DNA of 43,694 bases, from the NCBI GenBank assembly GCA_017551425.1, contig JAFZLQ010000059.1, forward strand, positions 1 to 43,694. Direction: 5' to 3'. The notes below the pieces were generated by a model that was given only the letters and a program-made list of their open reading frames with translations, ran no database searches and was not told where the DNA came from. Shown one piece after another: positions 14,271 to 21,922 of the stretch. A program made the translations under genes and the position numbers. How positions within the stretch are numbered: position 1 is the first letter of the stretch; every line of letters begins with the position of its first letter. The stretch is from Bacteroidales bacterium. Lineage in GTDB: Bacteria; Bacteroidota; Bacteroidia; Bacteroidales; UBA932.

Positions 14271-16406
14271 CTAATAAATCAGGAAGTCGGCGAGGAGGTT
14301 CATACCCTTGCTCTCATTCCATACCCCGTCGTTGGCAAGACGGATGGAGAACTTCGGGTTGCCGGCCAGGGTCGGTTCGGGATCCGGCAGGGCCAGCCAG
14401 AGTCTGCATTGTCCGGAAGCGCCTGAAGGTATCTGGATTTCAGTTGAGATGCCGATTATGCCGCTCTCGCGATGCCAGGTGCGGGGGTCCGAGCCCAAAG
14501 GCCAGCGGCCCAGCTCGGCGCCGGATTCGTTCGTGAGCACAAGGAATGCGTCGCGGGGATTCATCGGGGCGGCGAATCCTACGTTCTGGATCCTGAGGCC
14601 GATATCGTACTTGTGCCCCGCCGCCGGCTTGCGGGGGAAAGTGCCCTCACGGAGCACCAGGCGGTATCCCAGACGACGGACGACCTCGTCGTAGCAGCTT
14701 TCTGTCTGCCACCGTTTGAGGACATCCTGGTTATACTCGATATTCAGGTACGAGTAATGGTAATCCTCCATCGATTTGATGGCGCCGGGGACGCTGCCGG
14801 AAACTGCGCAGTGGCAATAGTCCGACAGTCCGCAGGTCTCTCCTCCCATGATGAAATAGCGGCTGTCGCCCTGCCAGTAGGTACGTTCCGACGAAGACCC
14901 GTATGTACCTGAATCGCTCGAGGAATTGAGGAAGCAGTCGTTGTGGCCGGCCACCCGCGACTTTACGGAACCGTCGTGCGCCGTTGCCCGGGTGAGGGTG
15001 TCGGCAACTCCGTAGCCATAGATCTTCATCTTGAACGTGGGGGTGCGGACAGCCACCTGCCTGTTCTCCGGCAGCGCGCCCAGAAGCGCGTCGAGCACAT
15101 GCTTGCGGGGCTGGTAATCGGCGCTGGAACTGGGCTTGAAGTTGAAGTTGGAGGTATAATACCACTCGCCCCAGACCCCCACGAAACCGGCCTGCATCAC
15201 GAAAATAACGTCTGAATACTGCTCCAGCAGGGGGCTGATCTGCTCGATATGACGGAGCACCCATGCCTCCGTGGCGTCCCATGGCTTGGCGCTGTCGGCG
15301 TCACTGTCTTTATACGCGAAACGCAGTATGCACTTGGCGCCGTTAGCACGCAGGGCCTTGAAATTGTTCTCCATGAGGGTGAGGAAGCTCGACGAAATGT
15401 CGGACTCCATGAAGCTGGTGAGATAATACCCCAGATAGAACAGGGTGCGGCCTGCGGTGCGCTGTGCGTTTATCTTGCTCTGTGTAAGGGCGCTGTTGCC
15501 CGGACGGTATTCCTGAGGCTTGTAGAATCCCCTCTCGGGGTTGGGAAAATCGGCGGTGGACTCGGTGTAGGTTATGGTCTCCGAGCCGGCGTCGAACTCT
15601 ACCGGCTCCATCCTGAAGGCCTTGCTGCGTTTGACTTCTATCCTGCGGGAAGTGGATTTGGTGAAGCTGATGCCGTCCGACGACGTAACCGTGACGCTGA
15701 ATCCGCAGGCGAAGACAGTAGGCGGGGCAAAAATCCAGAACTCGGTGCAATCCGACTCCGACGCGCCAAGTTTGACAGCAGGAGTGCAGTTGAGGGTGAT
15801 TGACGATGACGCCTGGGACGACATGCTTGTCTCCGGCACGCCTCCGACGGGGACGGTGACTGTGGCCGGCCCGGCGATACGCTCCCCTCCGTTGCCCGTG
15901 ATGGTGACTGACGATACCGATGTGCCTGCGCCGTAAAGCCTGAGAATCACGCATCCGCCCGCATTGCGGAAATGGAGCGTACGCTCGTCGGACGCGCATA
16001 CCATGATGCACGCTTCCCTTCCGAAAGAACGTTCGGCATAGTTCTGGACTGCCGGATAATTCACTGACAGGGCCCCGGCTGTGCTTATGGAAACGTCTGT
16101 GCTGTAAGGATATACGGCGTAGATGGCATCCAGGGCTCCTCCGTTTGCGGCGGCGCTTGAGGTGAAGCGGCCCGATGCCTCTCCGTCCTGCCCGCCGAAG
16201 ACATAGCCGGCGTTGCCGGTATTGCGGTCGAAAACGCTGATGCGGTCCCCGGCGTTCCACAGGGTATGGAGGTTTTCATCCACAAAAACCTTGGAATCAT
16301 TCTCTACCGTTGCGAACAACGGCTCTCCGGGCACGGCGGCAGGCTCCTGCATGGTGCAGCACGCAAGCAACAGAACGGATGCAGACAGAAACGGGCGGAT
16401 TCTCAT
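14271..16406 (-). CDS. Lipoprotein with DUF4874/DUF4832 domains and fimbrillin-like N-terminus
   Basis: The 711-residue protein has a lipoprotein signal (MRIRPFLSASVLLLACC). Residues about 20-270 look like a fimbrillin-type beta domain (LWNAGDRISVFD, DAIYAVYPYS, SVNYPAVQNY). Then DUF4874 begins at FPNPERGFYKPQEY (about 288) and continues as a TIM-barrel-like region (RTLFYLGYYLTSF, ILRFAYKD, VFVMQAGFVGVWGEWYY), followed by DUF4832 (about 430-711) ending in a beta-sandwich. DUF4874/4832 proteins resemble glycoside hydrolases but have no assigned substrate. It is probably surface-exposed and glycan-related. A TATATTTA box at 16428-16435 lies upstream. It ends 14 bases before the kinase start region. 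Confidence 0.78.
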   Translation of the reverse strand: MRIRPFLSASVLLLACCTMQEPAAVPGEPLFATVENDSKVFVDENLHTLWNAGDRISVFDRNTGNAGYVFGGQDGEASGRFTSSAAANGGALDAIYAVYPYSTDVSISTAGALSVNYPAVQNYAERSFGREACIMVCASDERTLHFRNAGGCVILRLYGAGTSVSSVTITGNGGERIAGPATVTVPVGGVPETSMSSQASSSITLNCTPAVKLGASESDCTEFWIFAPPTVFACGFSVTVTSSDGISFTKSTSRRIEVKRSKAFRMEPVEFDAGSETITYTESTADFPNPERGFYKPQEYRPGNSALTQSKINAQRTAGRTLFYLGYYLTSFMESDISSSFLTLMENNFKALRANGAKCILRFAYKDSDADSAKPWDATEAWVLRHIEQISPLLEQYSDVIFVMQAGFVGVWGEWYYTSNFNFKPSSSADYQPRKHVLDALLGALPENRQVAVRTPTFKMKIYGYGVADTLTRATAHDGSVKSRVAGHNDCFLNSSSDSGTYGSSSERTYWQGDSRYFIMGGETCGLSDYCHCAVSGSVPGAIKSMEDYHYSYLNIEYNQDVLKRWQTESCYDEVVRRLGYRLVLREGTFPRKPAAGHKYDIGLRIQNVGFAAPMNPRDAFLVLTNESGAELGRWPLGSDPRTWHRESGIIGISTEIQIPSGASGQCRLWLALPDPEPTLAGNPKFSIRLANDGVWNESKGMNLLADFLIY

Positions 16407-16427
16407 CGGAAAAACTGTTTGGACCGA

Positions 16428-16435
16428 TAAATATA
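16428..16435 (-). promoter_or_regulatory. Probable -7 box of the DUF4874/4832 gene
   Basis: On the minus strand this reads TATATTTA, one base off the TAnnTTTG consensus, 21 bases before the ATG. It lies in the 45-base gap after the ComEA-like gene. Confidence 0.4.
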
Positions 16436-16451
16436 CTCAAAAAGGTATTAA

Positions 16452-17483
16452 TTACAAAACCGGCGGTTCTATTACGCAGCGTTTCAGGCGTCCCGCATCT
16501 TCCGGAGGGAGTATTCCGGCCGATTCCAGGGCATCCACAGACCATGAATCTCGGGGGGTGTTCTCCCGGAACAGTACTATCGACCTGGCAGCCTGCCGGT
16601 CCCTTATGTACGGATGAAGGCGGAGGCTGTCTGCCGGAAGGGACCAGAGACGGAAAGGATGCGGAGGCGGGGAGCAGGAGACAAGGTCGCTTATGGCGTT
16701 GAATTTCTCTGCGTCAAAGCGATAGATATCCATGAGCTGCTCCTTGTACGAATAGCCGCCCAGCCTTTCCCGGTAACTGACCATCTTTGAGGCGAAATAC
16801 GGGCCTATGCCCGGAAGGGCGTCGAATGCGGCCGAATCTGCACGGTTGATGTCTGTCCTGGGGATGACGATATAGGGCTCCAGGCGCTCGAAGACTGAGT
16901 CTGCGACCACATAGCTGCGTGCAAAGTCGGAGGGCCTGCGGAAACGCCCGCCGGCGGCCCGGTAATTGTCTATCGACTGCGCCTGTTTCTCGCTGAATCC
17001 CAGGCGGATGAGGTCTGCAACGCTCACAGTGTTCGGGTTGAAGCGGAAGCTCTCCACCCGCCGCGTCCGCTGCCTCTCCCGCTCCACCGCCGGGCTGTGC
17101 TCCGCGTTCTTCCTGACCATAACGACGCCGTCCGCCTCGTGCTCCGCTCCGCTGAAGATGGCTCCGGAAGACTTCGCTTCGCTCATCCCTCCCACCGCTG
17201 ACGCGGCGGGCCCCTCCCGTTTACGGAACCACGGGTGGTTACGGTCCCCGGAGCCATCTCCGGCATCCGCTTCGCCGGAGGCGGCCAGCAGGCGGGTTGC
17301 CAGAGCTTCGTCGATGACGTAAACAGTATCGGGCCTGTCACGCAGGGACTGGATACGTAGCGACGCCGCACGGTTTATGAACAGTGCTGACTGATAACCG
17401 ATTATGAGGAAGGCAAAGGCGATTGCGCCTACTTTGAAAACGGAGCCCGGAGCGCCGCTATCCCTGGGATTCCGGCTCTTCAT
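16452..17483 (-). CDS. ComEA-like helix-hairpin-helix protein
   Basis: From the ATG at 17483 the 343-residue protein has one N-terminal membrane helix (about 17-35), a basic low-complexity linker (about 60-130) and helix-hairpin-helix DNA-binding motifs (FNPNTVSVADLIRLGFSEKQAQSI; INRADSAAFDALPGIGPYFASKMVSYRERLGGY). This suggests membrane-anchored DNA binding as in ComEA-type uptake or related functions. The start overlaps rsmI by 26 bases, so it is cotranscribed. Linker residues about 75-110 are encoded by a palindromic element that also occurs intergenically at 19967-20093, so part of this protein appears to derive from an inserted repeat. Confidence 0.82.
   Translation of the reverse strand: MKSRNPRDSGAPGSVFKVGAIAFAFLIIGYQSALFINRAASLRIQSLRDRPDTVYVIDEALATRLLAASGEADAGDGSGDRNHPWFRKREGPAASAVGGMSEAKSSGAIFSGAEHEADGVVMVRKNAEHSPAVERERQRTRRVESFRFNPNTVSVADLIRLGFSEKQAQSIDNYRAAGGRFRRPSDFARSYVVADSVFERLEPYIVIPRTDINRADSAAFDALPGIGPYFASKMVSYRERLGGYSYKEQLMDIYRFDAEKFNAISDLVSCSPPPHPFRLWSLPADSLRLHPYIRDRQAARSIVLFRENTPRDSWSVDALESAGILPPEDAGRLKRCVIEPPVL
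17156..17259. repeat. Palindromic structured element, copy 1 (inside ComEA-like CDS)
   Basis: Perfect 12-bp terminal inverted arms AGATGGCTCCGG (17156-17167) and CCGGAGCCATCT (17248-17259) enclose 80 bases. Inside are ATCCCTCCC (17185-17193) and GGGCCCCTCCC (17208-17218), identical to copy 2. Internal stems are 17191-17198/17203-17210 and 17216-17220/17231-17235. A further hairpin with arms CTCCGGC/GCCGGAG (17258-17264, 17274-17280) abuts it. The element is read in frame by the ComEA-like gene on the minus strand. Confidence 0.75.
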
Positions 17484-18207
17484 AATCTCTCTCCTCCTTG
17501 TATTTGTTGCGGTGCTCACGATGCCCCTCCGAGGGGAGGCCGGCCACTACAATTACAATCTCTCCCTTGGGCTCCACGGCCCTGAAATGCTCCAGCACCT
17601 GCGCGAGCGTGCCCCGCCGGTGCTCTTCGTGCAGTTTGGAGATCTCTCGGGCGACGGAGCATTCGCGCTCCGGGCCGAAGACCTCGGCAAACTGTTCCAG
17701 CGTCTGCACGAGACGCCTGGGTGATTCGTAGAATATCATAGTTCTAGTTTCTTTGGTTAAACTGTCTAGCAGTGTGCGGCGGCCCTTTTTCTGGGGCAGG
17801 AAGCCCTCGAAGCAGAATCGGTCGCAGGGCAGGCCGGACGACACCAGGGCCGGTATGCAGGCGGTGGCGCCCGGCAGCGTCTGCACCTCTATGCCCTCCC
17901 TGGCGCATTCACGGGCCAGGAGGAATCCCGGGTCTGACACACCGGGAGTGCCGGCGTCGCTCACCAGGGCCACGCTGGCGCCGGCAAGGAGCTTTTCCTT
18001 CACGGCCCCGACGCTCTGGTGTTCGTTGAACTTGTGATGGGCCATCAGTTTGCCCTTTATGCCGTAATGCTGCAGCAGGACGCCGCTGGTGCGGGTGTCC
18101 TCGGCGAGGATGACGTCGGCCGAGCGGAGCACCTCAAGGGCCCGCAGGGTTATGTCGTCCAGATTTCCGACAGGAGTCGGAACTATGTACAGGATACCGC
18201 TCGGCAT
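17458..18207 (-). CDS. rsmI: 16S rRNA (cytidine-2'-O)-methyltransferase RsmI
   Basis: The protein starts [27 protein letters not shown], the RsmI hallmark; I therefore take the ATG at 18207 (249 residues). Further family motifs are [46 protein letters not shown] and FYESPRRL. It methylates the 2'-O of C1402 in 16S rRNA using S-adenosylmethionine. The C-terminal tail is charged ([17 protein letters not shown]) and its coding end overlaps the ComEA-like gene start. A TAGCTTTG promoter box at 18235-18242 interleaves with that of the divergent tdk. Confidence 0.96.
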   Translation of the reverse strand: MPSGILYIVPTPVGNLDDITLRALEVLRSADVILAEDTRTSGVLLQHYGIKGKLMAHHKFNEHQSVGAVKEKLLAGASVALVSDAGTPGVSDPGFLLARECAREGIEVQTLPGATACIPALVSSGLPCDRFCFEGFLPQKKGRRTLLDSLTKETRTMIFYESPRRLVQTLEQFAEVFGPERECSVAREISKLHEEHRRGTLAQVLEHFRAVEPKGEIVIVVAGLPSEGHREHRNKYKEERDYEEPESQG

Positions 18208-18222
18208 ATCGCAAGTTTTTCT

Positions 18223-18230
18223 TATATTTG
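18223..18230 (+). promoter_or_regulatory. -7 promoter box of tdk
   Basis: TATATTTG, 17 bases before the tdk ATG at 18248. It lies 4 bases from the opposing rsmI box, so the two polymerase footprints must overlap. Confidence 0.6.
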
Positions 18231-18234
18231 TGCA

Positions 18235-18242
18235 CAAAGCTA
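18235..18242 (-). promoter_or_regulatory. -7 promoter box of rsmI
   Basis: On the minus strand this reads TAGCTTTG, 27 bases before the rsmI ATG at 18207. It is interleaved with the tdk promoter. Confidence 0.55.
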
Positions 18243-18247
18243 ATCAA

Positions 18248-18826
18248 ATGTTTTCAGAAAACCACAAAAAATCCGGCTGCATAGAAGTAGTTTGCGGCTC
18301 GATGTTCTCCGGCAAGACCGAAGAGTTGATCAGGCGCCTCCGCCGCGCTCAGTTCGCCAACCAGAAAATCGCCATCTTCAAGCCCGCGATAGACAACCGC
18401 TACTCGGATGTGGAGGTGGTTTCGCACGATTTCCATAAGATTACATCCAAGCCCATAGCAGACGCCGCGGAAATGCTCGACATAACTCCCGACGTGGAAG
18501 TCGTCGGCGTAGATGAGGCCCAGTTCTTCGGCCCCAACCTGGTGGAAGTCTGCCAGACCCTCGCCAACAAAGGCGTGCGCGTCATAATCGCCGGCTTGGA
18601 CACAGACTACCTGGGCAAGCCTTTCGGCCCCATGCCCCAGCTCATGGCCGTGGCCGAGGACGTACAGAAAGTCCACGCCATCTGCGTCAAGTGCGGCAAC
18701 CTCGCAAACCATTCGCACCGCCTCTCCAAGAGCCAGGACCTCGTCGTCCTGGGAGAAAAAGACGTATATGAGCCCCTCTGCCGCGAGTGCTACAACAAGG
18801 CCCTGGCGGAAGACGAAAAGAAATAA
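18248..18826 (+). CDS. tdk: Thymidine kinase
   Basis: The 192-residue type II thymidine kinase carries the P-loop [18 protein letters not shown], the VDEAQFF Walker B-like motif, the nucleoside lasso region [18 protein letters not shown] and a zinc-binding set CVKCGN...CREC. It phosphorylates thymidine in the pyrimidine salvage pathway in the cytoplasm. I chose the ATG at 18248 ([19 protein letters not shown]) over an upstream in-frame start inside the rsmI coding region. The DUF389 gene follows after 3 bases, so the two are probably cotranscribed. Confidence 0.96.
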   Translation: MFSENHKKSGCIEVVCGSMFSGKTEELIRRLRRAQFANQKIAIFKPAIDNRYSDVEVVSHDFHKITSKPIADAAEMLDITPDVEVVGVDEAQFFGPNLVEVCQTLANKGVRVIIAGLDTDYLGKPFGPMPQLMAVAEDVQKVHAICVKCGNLANHSHRLSKSQDLVVLGEKDVYEPLCRECYNKALAEDEKK

Positions 18827-18829
18827 ACC

Positions 18830-19963
18830 ATGGCAGGCAAGACAACACGTTTCTTCAAATCCCTCCTGAACATGTCCAACTACGTCGATCTCGACGGAGC
18901 CGGCGTATCCATACGCCAGAACATCTACTTCAGGGGGCCTAACGTATTCATTCTCGCCTGCGCCATCATCATCGCATCCGTAGGACTGAACGTCAACTCC
19001 ATCCCGGTGATTATCGGCGCCATGCTCATCTCGCCGGTCATGGGGCCCATACTCGGCTTCGGATTCAGCCTCGGCGTGCACGACGGCCAGCTGCTCAAGG
19101 ATTCGCTCCGCAACTTCGGCATCATGGTGGGCATAAGCATACTTGCCTCCACGCTGTTCTTCGTACTGAGTCCGCTCAACCCCGAGCACCCCACCGAGCT
19201 TCTCGCCCGCACCAACCCCACTATCTACGACGTTCTGATAGCCCTCTTCGGCGGTTTTGCCGGGATCCTGGAAAACTCACGCAAGGAAAAGGGCACCGTG
19301 CTTTCCGGCGTCGCAATCGCCACCGCGCTCATGCCGCCCCTCTGCACCATAGGATACGGCATCTCCATCCTCAACCTCAGGTTCATCCTCGGCGCGGCGT
19401 ACCTGTTCCTCATCAACAGCATTTTCATCGCCCTCGCCACCTACCTCGGCGTCAAGTACCTCGGATATCCCATAGTGGCGGACATCCCCGGTTCGCAGAA
19501 GCGCCTCACCGGCAGGGCCGTGGCCGTCGTCATGCTTATAATGATCGTGCCCAGCGTATTCTCCGCCGTGGAAATAATCAAAGACAGCAACTTCAAGATC
19601 CACGTGGCCCACTTCGTGGAGGAGAACAAATCCATCGGCAAAGGCTTCATCTACTACTCCCGCACAGACATGACCACGGATCCTCCCACCGTGGAGGTAT
19701 TCCTCTCCGGGGAGAAGCTGAGCGGCGAGGAGCGCGAGCGCCTGTACGCTTCCGGAGCTTCCCACGGCATCGCCAGGGAGCAGATAATCATCCGTGACGA
19801 GGCTTCGATCCACCAGCAGAAGGTTTCCGATTCCGAGATTCTTCGCGGCGTGATGGAACACTCGGACCGCCAGATCCAGGCCCTCCAGGACTCCATCGCC
19901 CGCCTCAACCTCAAACTCCAGGAGTACCGCAGGCTCGGCCTGGACAGCCTCCTTACCAGATAG
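18830..19963 (+). CDS. DUF389 family membrane protein
   Basis: The 377-residue protein has the DUF389 core: about six membrane helices between residues 38 and 255, with the conserved stretches IIASVGLNVNSIPVIIGAMLISPVMGPILG and GVAIATALMPPLCTIGYG. The C-terminal 120 residues form a soluble domain ending in a coiled coil (HSDRQIQALQDSIARLNLKLQEY). The family is of unknown function, possibly transport. It begins 3 bases after tdk. Copy 2 of the palindromic element follows its stop by 3 bases and could act as its 3' end structure. Confidence 0.9.
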   Translation: MAGKTTRFFKSLLNMSNYVDLDGAGVSIRQNIYFRGPNVFILACAIIIASVGLNVNSIPVIIGAMLISPVMGPILGFGFSLGVHDGQLLKDSLRNFGIMVGISILASTLFFVLSPLNPEHPTELLARTNPTIYDVLIALFGGFAGILENSRKEKGTVLSGVAIATALMPPLCTIGYGISILNLRFILGAAYLFLINSIFIALATYLGVKYLGYPIVADIPGSQKRLTGRAVAVVMLIMIVPSVFSAVEIIKDSNFKIHVAHFVEENKSIGKGFIYYSRTDMTTDPPTVEVFLSGEKLSGEERERLYASGASHGIAREQIIIRDEASIHQQKVSDSEILRGVMEHSDRQIQALQDSIARLNLKLQEYRRLGLDSLLTR

Positions 19964-19966
19964 TAC

Positions 19967-20093
19967 CGGAAGCCATAGTGCCTCCGGCAGACTACGGCCG
20001 CAAGCGGCCTATCCCTCCCAAAACAAGTTTTGGGCCCCTCCCACTCACGACTGCGTGGGCGCAGACGGTCAGCCGGAGGCACTATGGCTTCCG
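19967..20093. repeat. Palindromic structured element, copy 2 (intergenic)
   Basis: Perfect 22-bp terminal inverted arms (19967-19988 and 20072-20093) enclose 83 bases with three internal hairpins: 19996-20001/20004-20009, 20017-20024/20027-20034 and 20040-20044/20055-20059. It shares ATCCCTCCC (20011-20019) and GGGCCCCTCCC (20032-20042) with copy 1, while stem sequences differ with pairing preserved. It starts 3 bases after the DUF389 stop and ends before the promoter of the next gene, so it may also work as a terminator. Confidence 0.8.
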
Positions 20094-20108
20094 CAAAGCA
20101 GCACGGTC

Positions 20109-20139
20109 TTTGTAAATAGAAGGAAAGTATTTATATTTG
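20109..20139 (+). promoter_or_regulatory. Full promoter (-33 TTTG, -7 TATATTTG) of the DUF3108/TapB-like gene
   Basis: TTTG at 20109-20112 and TATATTTG at 20132-20139 are 19 bases apart, the canonical Bacteroidetes spacing. Only 5 bases separate the box from the ATG at 20145. Confidence 0.7.
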
Positions 20140-20144
20140 TCAAT

Positions 20145-20777
20145 ATGAAAAGGATAGTATTGATCTTCGCGGCTCTTGCACTATGTGCTGGAGCGGCCGC
20201 CCAGAGCACCTGGTTCGCCAAGGATGCCGGCACCAAACTCAGTTACGAGCAGAAAGACGCCGACGGCAAAGTCACCAACTCATTCAGCTATCTCGTGACT
20301 TCCTGCACCACAGAAGGCGGCAAGACCGTCATCAACTACGACATGCTCGTCCCCATCCTCGACAAGCCCGTCTCCTGCAACGTCTGGAGCGAAGGCGGCT
20401 GGTTCCATTCAGACGCATCCGGTTCCCTCGGTTCGGTGGGTTCCGACATCAAAGTCTCGGGCAACGCGCCCATACTCCCCGAGTCTCCCACGGTAGGCGC
20501 AAAGCTTGAGAACTGCACCATCAGCATAGAGAGCCTCGCCACTACCGCAGACTACACCAACGTACGCATCTCGAAGCACGAAGAACTCACCACCCCCGCA
20601 GGCACTTTCGACTGCTGGTGCCTGGAGTTCGACACCGCCACCAAGATGGCCTTCATCAAGGCTATCACCAAGACAGAGCAGTGGATGGCCAAGGACGTAG
20701 GTGTGGTAAAGACCGTCGTCAAAGACAAGAAGGGCGGCATCCAGAGCGTAACGGAACTCGTCAGCATAGAGAAATAA
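20145..20777 (+). CDS. Secreted DUF3108/TapB-like protein
   Basis: The 210-residue protein has a Sec signal peptide (MKRIVLIFAALALCAGAAAQ) and a mature beta-rich domain of the kind annotated DUF3108/TapB-like: GTKLSYEQKDADGKVTNSFSYLVTS, TPAGTFDCWCLEF and EQWMAKDVGVVKTVVKDKKGG. Such proteins are periplasmic with unknown function. The ATG at 20145 is fixed by the promoter box 5 bases upstream. The stop lies one base before the start of the next lipoprotein gene, so the two form an operon. Confidence 0.75.
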   Translation: MKRIVLIFAALALCAGAAAQSTWFAKDAGTKLSYEQKDADGKVTNSFSYLVTSCTTEGGKTVINYDMLVPILDKPVSCNVWSEGGWFHSDASGSLGSVGSDIKVSGNAPILPESPTVGAKLENCTISIESLATTADYTNVRISKHEELTTPAGTFDCWCLEFDTATKMAFIKAITKTEQWMAKDVGVVKTVVKDKKGGIQSVTELVSIEK

Positions 20778-20778
20778 C

Positions 20779-21798
20779 ATGAGAAAAGCATTCTTCGCAC
20801 TCCTGGGTGCAGGCCTGCTGATGTCGGCCTGCACAATCAGCGACATCCTGGGGATAGACTTCAGCTACGACATCAGCGATCCCTGGGGCTCTTGGGAGAA
20901 GGTGGAGCCCGGCATCTATGTCTGCACAGACGAGGACCTCGGCAAGGGTGAGCTCATCGCAAAGGGCACGGACAACAGCATGATTGTCTGCGAAACCGAA
21001 ACCAGCAGCCCCATCCCCGCCGAATTCAAGGCCTACGACGGCGATAAGACAACCTATGAATTCGGTTACGGCGAATACAAAGGAAAGCAATTCCTCAAGT
21101 GCTCGATCCACGTTGCAAGCGAAGAGAAGGGGTCCACCATGGTGACTGTCCTGACCGACGTCAAATCCATCAAGGCCACCTGGGGTGCCGAATGCTCGAG
21201 CCTTGTGACTTTCCCCAAGAAGTTCAAGAAGGTGCACAAAGGCGCCAAGTTCCTGGAGAATTACAAATGGATCTGCCAGAAGTACCAGACCCTCCCCTAT
21301 CAGGCCCCAGAAGACCAGCTGGTATATTCTTATAAGGAATACGGCACCAAGTGGTTCAGCAACAGGTACCCGTCAGACATGGATGCAAAGAACTGGGTCA
21401 TTCCTTACAGCGGCCCCGGAAAATTCGAATACGAAGAGGTCTGGAAGCAGATTGACTGGGACGACAGGGGCAATCACAAAGCCCTCTGGGGAGGCTGTGA
21501 CTTCGGGAAGGTATTCAGGGTAGAGGCATGCATCAGCGGCCTCTCGTACGAAGAAGCGGCAGCTTTCATAGATAAAGTGAGGAGCCAGGCAAAGTACAAC
21601 AAGACATACGAAGACTACGCCGATGGCGCAAACTCCATGCAGTTATACGTTTACAGCGACGACTCCACCGAGAACACCGAAGGGTACAGCGGATACATTT
21701 TCCCTTCCTACAAGGTAACGTTCACAAACGCGATTATGCCGCAGTTTGCTTCCACCCTTACCATCGAATACGAAGTACAATACGAGACTTACATCTAG
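20779..21798 (+). CDS. Hypothetical lipoprotein
   Basis: No family is recognised. The 339 residues begin with a lipoprotein signal (MRKAFFALLGAGLLMSAC, Cys18) and continue as a soluble, beta-rich mature protein with many aromatic residues (YEFGYGEYKGKQF, WVIPYSGPGKFEYEEVWKQIDWDDRG) and a C-terminal FASTLTIEYEVQYETYI. It is predicted to be anchored in the outer or inner membrane facing the periplasm or surface. It is cotranscribed with the DUF3108/TapB-like gene. A large hairpin begins 26 bases after its stop. Confidence 0.65.
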   Translation: MRKAFFALLGAGLLMSACTISDILGIDFSYDISDPWGSWEKVEPGIYVCTDEDLGKGELIAKGTDNSMIVCETETSSPIPAEFKAYDGDKTTYEFGYGEYKGKQFLKCSIHVASEEKGSTMVTVLTDVKSIKATWGAECSSLVTFPKKFKKVHKGAKFLENYKWICQKYQTLPYQAPEDQLVYSYKEYGTKWFSNRYPSDMDAKNWVIPYSGPGKFEYEEVWKQIDWDDRGNHKALWGGCDFGKVFRVEACISGLSYEEAAAFIDKVRSQAKYNKTYEDYADGANSMQLYVYSDDSTENTEGYSGYIFPSYKVTFTNAIMPQFASTLTIEYEVQYETYI

Positions 21799-21824
21799 CC
21801 GGACCGTCTGCCAATAAGGTAGAA

Positions 21825-21921
21825 GCACCGGTAGCAAAAGAGGTTTCGGCCGACTTTGAAAATGCAAGCTTGTCGCAGCATTTTTGTATCAGGAGGCCGA
21901 AGCCTCTTTTGCGTGAGGTGC
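21825..21921. terminator. Bidirectional nested hairpin between convergent genes
   Basis: Arms 21825-21851 and 21895-21921 pair over 27 positions, apart from a 4-base symmetric internal loop and one G-T pair (GCAAAAGAGG against CCTCTTTTGC in the middle). The loop contains a second hairpin with arms AAAATGC (21859-21865) and GCATTTT (21878-21884). It ends one base before the xerD stop codon and serves the convergent lipoprotein gene too. Confidence 0.65.
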
Positions 21922-21922
21922 G

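Noticed and set aside
12631..14274. A 547-residue open frame on the plus strand opposite the TPR kinase
   Set aside because: It is an antisense shadow in GC-rich coding DNA; the minus strand carries all kinase motifs and the promoter.
21825..21921. A third copy of the palindromic element
   Set aside because: It has long inverted arms but lacks ATCCCTCCC and GGGCCCCTCCC, so I list it as a terminator-like structure instead.
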